DNA of 23,849 nt, taken from NCBI GenBank assembly GCA_041913045.1, contig JAYSGB010000046.1, positions 1-23,849 on the forward strand, written 5' to 3'. Origin of the DNA: CAMLOF01 sp041913045. Lineage in GTDB: Bacteria > Pseudomonadota > Gammaproteobacteria > Burkholderiales > Burkholderiaceae_C. The notes beneath the pieces were generated by a model that was not told where the DNA came from, made no database searches, and worked only from the letters and a program-made list of their open reading frames with translations. Within the stretch, counting starts at the first letter, position 1. Every line of letters begins with the position of its first letter. The position numbers were made by a program, and so were the translations under genes. Of this stretch, positions 21,553 through 23,849 are shown one piece after another.

Positions 21553-23106
21553 TCACCGCCGCGCCGTGCTGAAGTTGTCACGCAGGAAGTCGAGACCCTT
21601 GCCCGTGCAACCTGCGCGCAGGACTGGCTTGCTCCCGAAGTCCATATAGAACTGGTCGCGCGTGTCATAGGGCTTCCAAGCGTTCACTCCATGTGTGTTC
21701 GGGTCGCCCGTCTTCGCGAATTGCGCCCACGCATCTGTCATCGACTTTGCAACGGCTGCGTCGACGGAATTGAACGGGCGCTTCTTGCCACGGTGTGGGG
21801 ACTGCAGGTTATCGAACACAAACTGCAGCTCATCTCCATGTATGGCAGTCGCTGCAGCGTCGTTTCGGTGGCGTGTGAATACATAGCGGTAACTCTTGAG
21901 TCCATGCTCCTGGTAGCGCGCTAGAAGCTCCCTCGTGCCAAATAGGTATTCGGTGTCGGCGTAAAGGTCTGCCAAGGCTTGTGTAACCTTGTCGTCGCTC
22001 GGCACCGCATAGGCCGCCCAGGCCGCCTGGTCCTTGCCTTTAAAGGACTGCTGGACAAAGCCCTGAAAGTCAGCCACCGTTTTGATGGGCCAGTTGCGAG
22101 TTGCTCCACCGCCCTCGTTCTCGTTGTTTCCAACGAGAATGGGGACTTTGGCGAACTTCCCGGTTGCGTAAGCTTGGTAGTCGGGAGTCTTTACGACGTA
22201 GCCATCGTTGATGATGCTTATGGGCCTTCCGGTCGCAAGGGCGCGAACAGAGGGTTGCTTCTTGAGCAGTTCAACAAAGTCCGGTGCCGGAAGCTTGCGA
22301 AGTGTGTCCAGGTCGTTACCAAATCGCAGGCCATACTGCTCCGCTTCCTTCAGCGACAGCGTTGGACGCATCACGCCCACGCTTTGCATGATGGCCTTAT
22401 GAAAAGTGCCCTGGGCCATGTCCGAAGTCATGAGAGTGCTGATGGCGTGCGCGCCAGCTGATTGGCCCATCACAGTCACCTTGTCCGGGTCACCGCCAAA
22501 AGCGGCGATGTTGCGCTGCACCCACTTGAGCGCTGCGCTCTGGTCCATCAGGCCGTAGTTGCCCGAGGCCCGTTGGGGCGACTCCGCAGTCAGTTTGGGG
22601 TGCGCCATGAAGCCCAGGAGACCGAGGCGATAGTTCAACGTCACGACGACCACGCCACGGCGTGCGAGGGATTCACCATCGTAAGAGGGGTGCGAGCCTG
22701 AGCCGTAAGCGAAGCCACCACCATGAATCCACACAATGACTGCCAGTCGGTCGTCCTTTTGTTTTGCCGGTGTCCAGACATTCAGATTCAGGCAGTCCTC
22801 GCTCATTTTGCCGCGCTGCTCGGGGTACTCCTCTGGCTGAATGCAGAAGTCTCCGAAGTCCTTGCTGTCGCGCACCCCTGCCCACTGTTTAGCAGGTTGC
22901 GGCGGCTTCCATCGCAGGTCGCCAACAGGGGCCGCCGCGTATGGAATGCCATAGAACTTCTTTACGTCCGTACCGTGGCCGCGAACAAGCCCCGACTCGG
23001 TCCGTGCGGTCGCGAGGTCAGTGTCAGCTTTGTCGCCAGAGCTTGCGCATGCAACCAGCAACCCAGTTGCCAGGCTCATCACCAAAAAATGTGGGGCGAT
23101 TTTCAT
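21553..23106 (-). CDS. Type-B carboxylesterase, predicted lipoprotein
   Basis: The 517-residue product is an alpha/beta-hydrolase of the carboxylesterase type B family, hydrolysing carboxylic esters (possibly lactones). The N-terminal signal ends in LLVAC, so Cys20 would be lipidated and the enzyme anchored outside the cytoplasm. Seen are SEDCLNLNVW (Cys105, probably bonded to Cys88), the oxyanion segment WIHGGGF, the nucleophile Ser216 in GQSAG (most members have GESAG), the acid Glu331 in NENEGG, and His423 in IHGDELQFVF. ATG 23106 has AGGGA a few bases upstream. It lies 11 bases after a Bug receptor gene, so hydrolysis at the surface and capture of the released acid may be linked. Confidence 0.92.
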   Translation of the reverse strand: MKIAPHFLVMSLATGLLVACASSGDKADTDLATARTESGLVRGHGTDVKKFYGIPYAAAPVGDLRWKPPQPAKQWAGVRDSKDFGDFCIQPEEYPEQRGKMSEDCLNLNVWTPAKQKDDRLAVIVWIHGGGFAYGSGSHPSYDGESLARRGVVVVTLNYRLGLLGFMAHPKLTAESPQRASGNYGLMDQSAALKWVQRNIAAFGGDPDKVTVMGQSAGAHAISTLMTSDMAQGTFHKAIMQSVGVMRPTLSLKEAEQYGLRFGNDLDTLRKLPAPDFVELLKKQPSVRALATGRPISIINDGYVVKTPDYQAYATGKFAKVPILVGNNENEGGGATRNWPIKTVADFQGFVQQSFKGKDQAAWAAYAVPSDDKVTQALADLYADTEYLFGTRELLARYQEHGLKSYRYVFTRHRNDAAATAIHGDELQFVFDNLQSPHRGKKRPFNSVDAAVAKSMTDAWAQFAKTGDPNTHGVNAWKPYDTRDQFYMDFGSKPVLRAGCTGKGLDFLRDNFSTARR

Positions 23107-23117
23107 TGTCTTCCCTC

Positions 23118-23849
23118 TCACTCAGCCTTGATGTTGCCTTCACGAACCACCTTGGCCCATGCCGTCGTCTCCTGGTCGACGAACTTGCCCAGCTCTGCAG
23201 GCCCCATGTACGCGGCAAAGGCACCTTGGTCTTCAATCTTCTTTTTGTAGGTGTCACTCTCGACGATGGCCTTGATGGTCGCAGCCAGCTTGGCGGTGAT
23301 AGCGGGAGGAGTCTTGGCCGGGGCGAACACGGCGAACCAGCTTTCAACCTCATAGCCTGGAAGGCCAGCTTCTGCAGCAGTAGGCACGTTAGCAAGTGAT
23401 GGATGGCGCTTGGGACCGGCATAGGCCAAGGCCTTTAACTTGCCAGCTTGCACGTGCCCGATGACAGACGGTGGTGTCGTAATGAACACATCGACCTGGC
23501 CGCTGATAAGGTCAGTGATAACCGGACCCGCACCTTTGTAAGGAACATGGGTCATGGGAACCTTTGCCTGCTTGCTGAACATCTCTCCGGCGATGTGTTG
23601 AATCGAACCGTTGCCAGAAGATGCGTAGAACAACCCTCGGGGGCCCTTCTGGCCGTGGGCAATGAACTCCTTCAGCGTGTTCACAGGAAGAGTCGCACTG
23701 ACGGCTACCACGTGAGGAGCACGCATCACCAAGGCAATAGGAGCGAAGTCAGATGCTTTCCAGCGAATTTGCGGGAAGAGCGCGGGATTGCCAACGGGTT
23801 GTGTCGCAATAGCGGCGCCGAGGCGGCAAAGGGCCGTTGATGTCGATCG
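23118..23849 (-). CDS. Bug/TctC-type periplasmic receptor, N-terminus beyond the window
   Basis: The visible 243 residues are the C-terminal three quarters of a Bug-type periplasmic carboxylate receptor. The frame is open to the right edge, so the gene is cut by the window. Family blocks are DFAPIALVMRAP, GLFYASSGNGSIQHIAGEMF, MTHVPYKGAGPVITDLISGQVDV, LANVPTAAEAGLPGYEVESWFAVFAPA and the ending AKVVREGNIKAE. It precedes the esterase by 11 bases on the same strand and is probably its operon partner. It is clearly different from the operon 2 Bug protein. The ligand is not known; an acid freed by the esterase is a reasonable guess. Confidence 0.9.
   Translation of the reverse strand, partial: RSTSTALCRLGAAIATQPVGNPALFPQIRWKASDFAPIALVMRAPHVVAVSATLPVNTLKEFIAHGQKGPRGLFYASSGNGSIQHIAGEMFSKQAKVPMTHVPYKGAGPVITDLISGQVDVFITTPPSVIGHVQAGKLKALAYAGPKRHPSLANVPTAAEAGLPGYEVESWFAVFAPAKTPPAITAKLAATIKAIVESDTYKKKIEDQGAFAAYMGPAELGKFVDQETTAWAKVVREGNIKAE

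Noticed and set aside
1..23849. CRISPR arrays, tRNA or rRNA genes, replication origin
   Set aside because: No regularly spaced repeats, cloverleaf-like segments, rRNA sequence or iteron/DnaA-box clusters were noticed when reading both strands; a covariance-model search would settle the RNA part.

Overview
The window looks like Burkholderiales DNA (Comamonadaceae or Alcaligenaceae type). The reasons are high G+C, two Bug/TctC-type periplasmic receptors, a TRAP transporter, and several class III CoA-transferase and LysR genes. I found no rRNA, tRNA or CRISPR array. No species can be named from sequence alone.

Left edge (1-2034): a scrap-yard of mobile DNA. It holds the 3' part of a phage lysozyme, an intact nested spanin pair (Rz with Rz1 inside it), a broken IS66-family element (frameshifted tnpA, tnpB cut after about 27 residues), and a patch of short direct repeats that resembles an insertion-sequence end. 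The promoter of the next operon lies just beyond this debris.

Operon 1 (2035-10679, + strand): aldehyde dehydrogenase, TRAP transporter dctP-dctQ-dctM, zinc alcohol dehydrogenase, CaiB-type CoA-transferase, CitE/HpcH-type lyase, LysR regulator. The genes overlap or nearly touch. The logic reads as uptake of a hydroxy acid, oxidation of an alcohol to a carboxylate, attachment of CoA, carbon-carbon cleavage.

Middle (10680-14842): a small unrecognised membrane protein, about 400 bases with no recognisable gene, acylphosphatase and PEP carboxylase, with all three genes on the - strand.

Operon 2 (15025-20490, - strand, with its LysR regulator divergent at 20578): CaiB-type CoA-transferase, CitE-type lyase, Bug receptor, hydroxypyruvate/glycerate dehydrogenase (HprA type), glycerate 2-kinase (TtuD/MOFRL type). 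A second CoA-transferase plus lyase pair is thus followed by enzymes turning hydroxypyruvate into 2-phosphoglycerate, with PEP carboxylase next on the same strand. Together these could carry a C3 fragment through glycerate and PEP to oxaloacetate.

Right edge (21553-23849, - strand): a secreted type-B carboxylesterase lipoprotein preceded by a second Bug receptor, cut by the window end.

The most interesting point is the mirrored pair of CoA-transferase/lyase modules, one served by a TRAP transporter and one by a Bug receptor. Substrates are unknown; the candidates I offer are inference.
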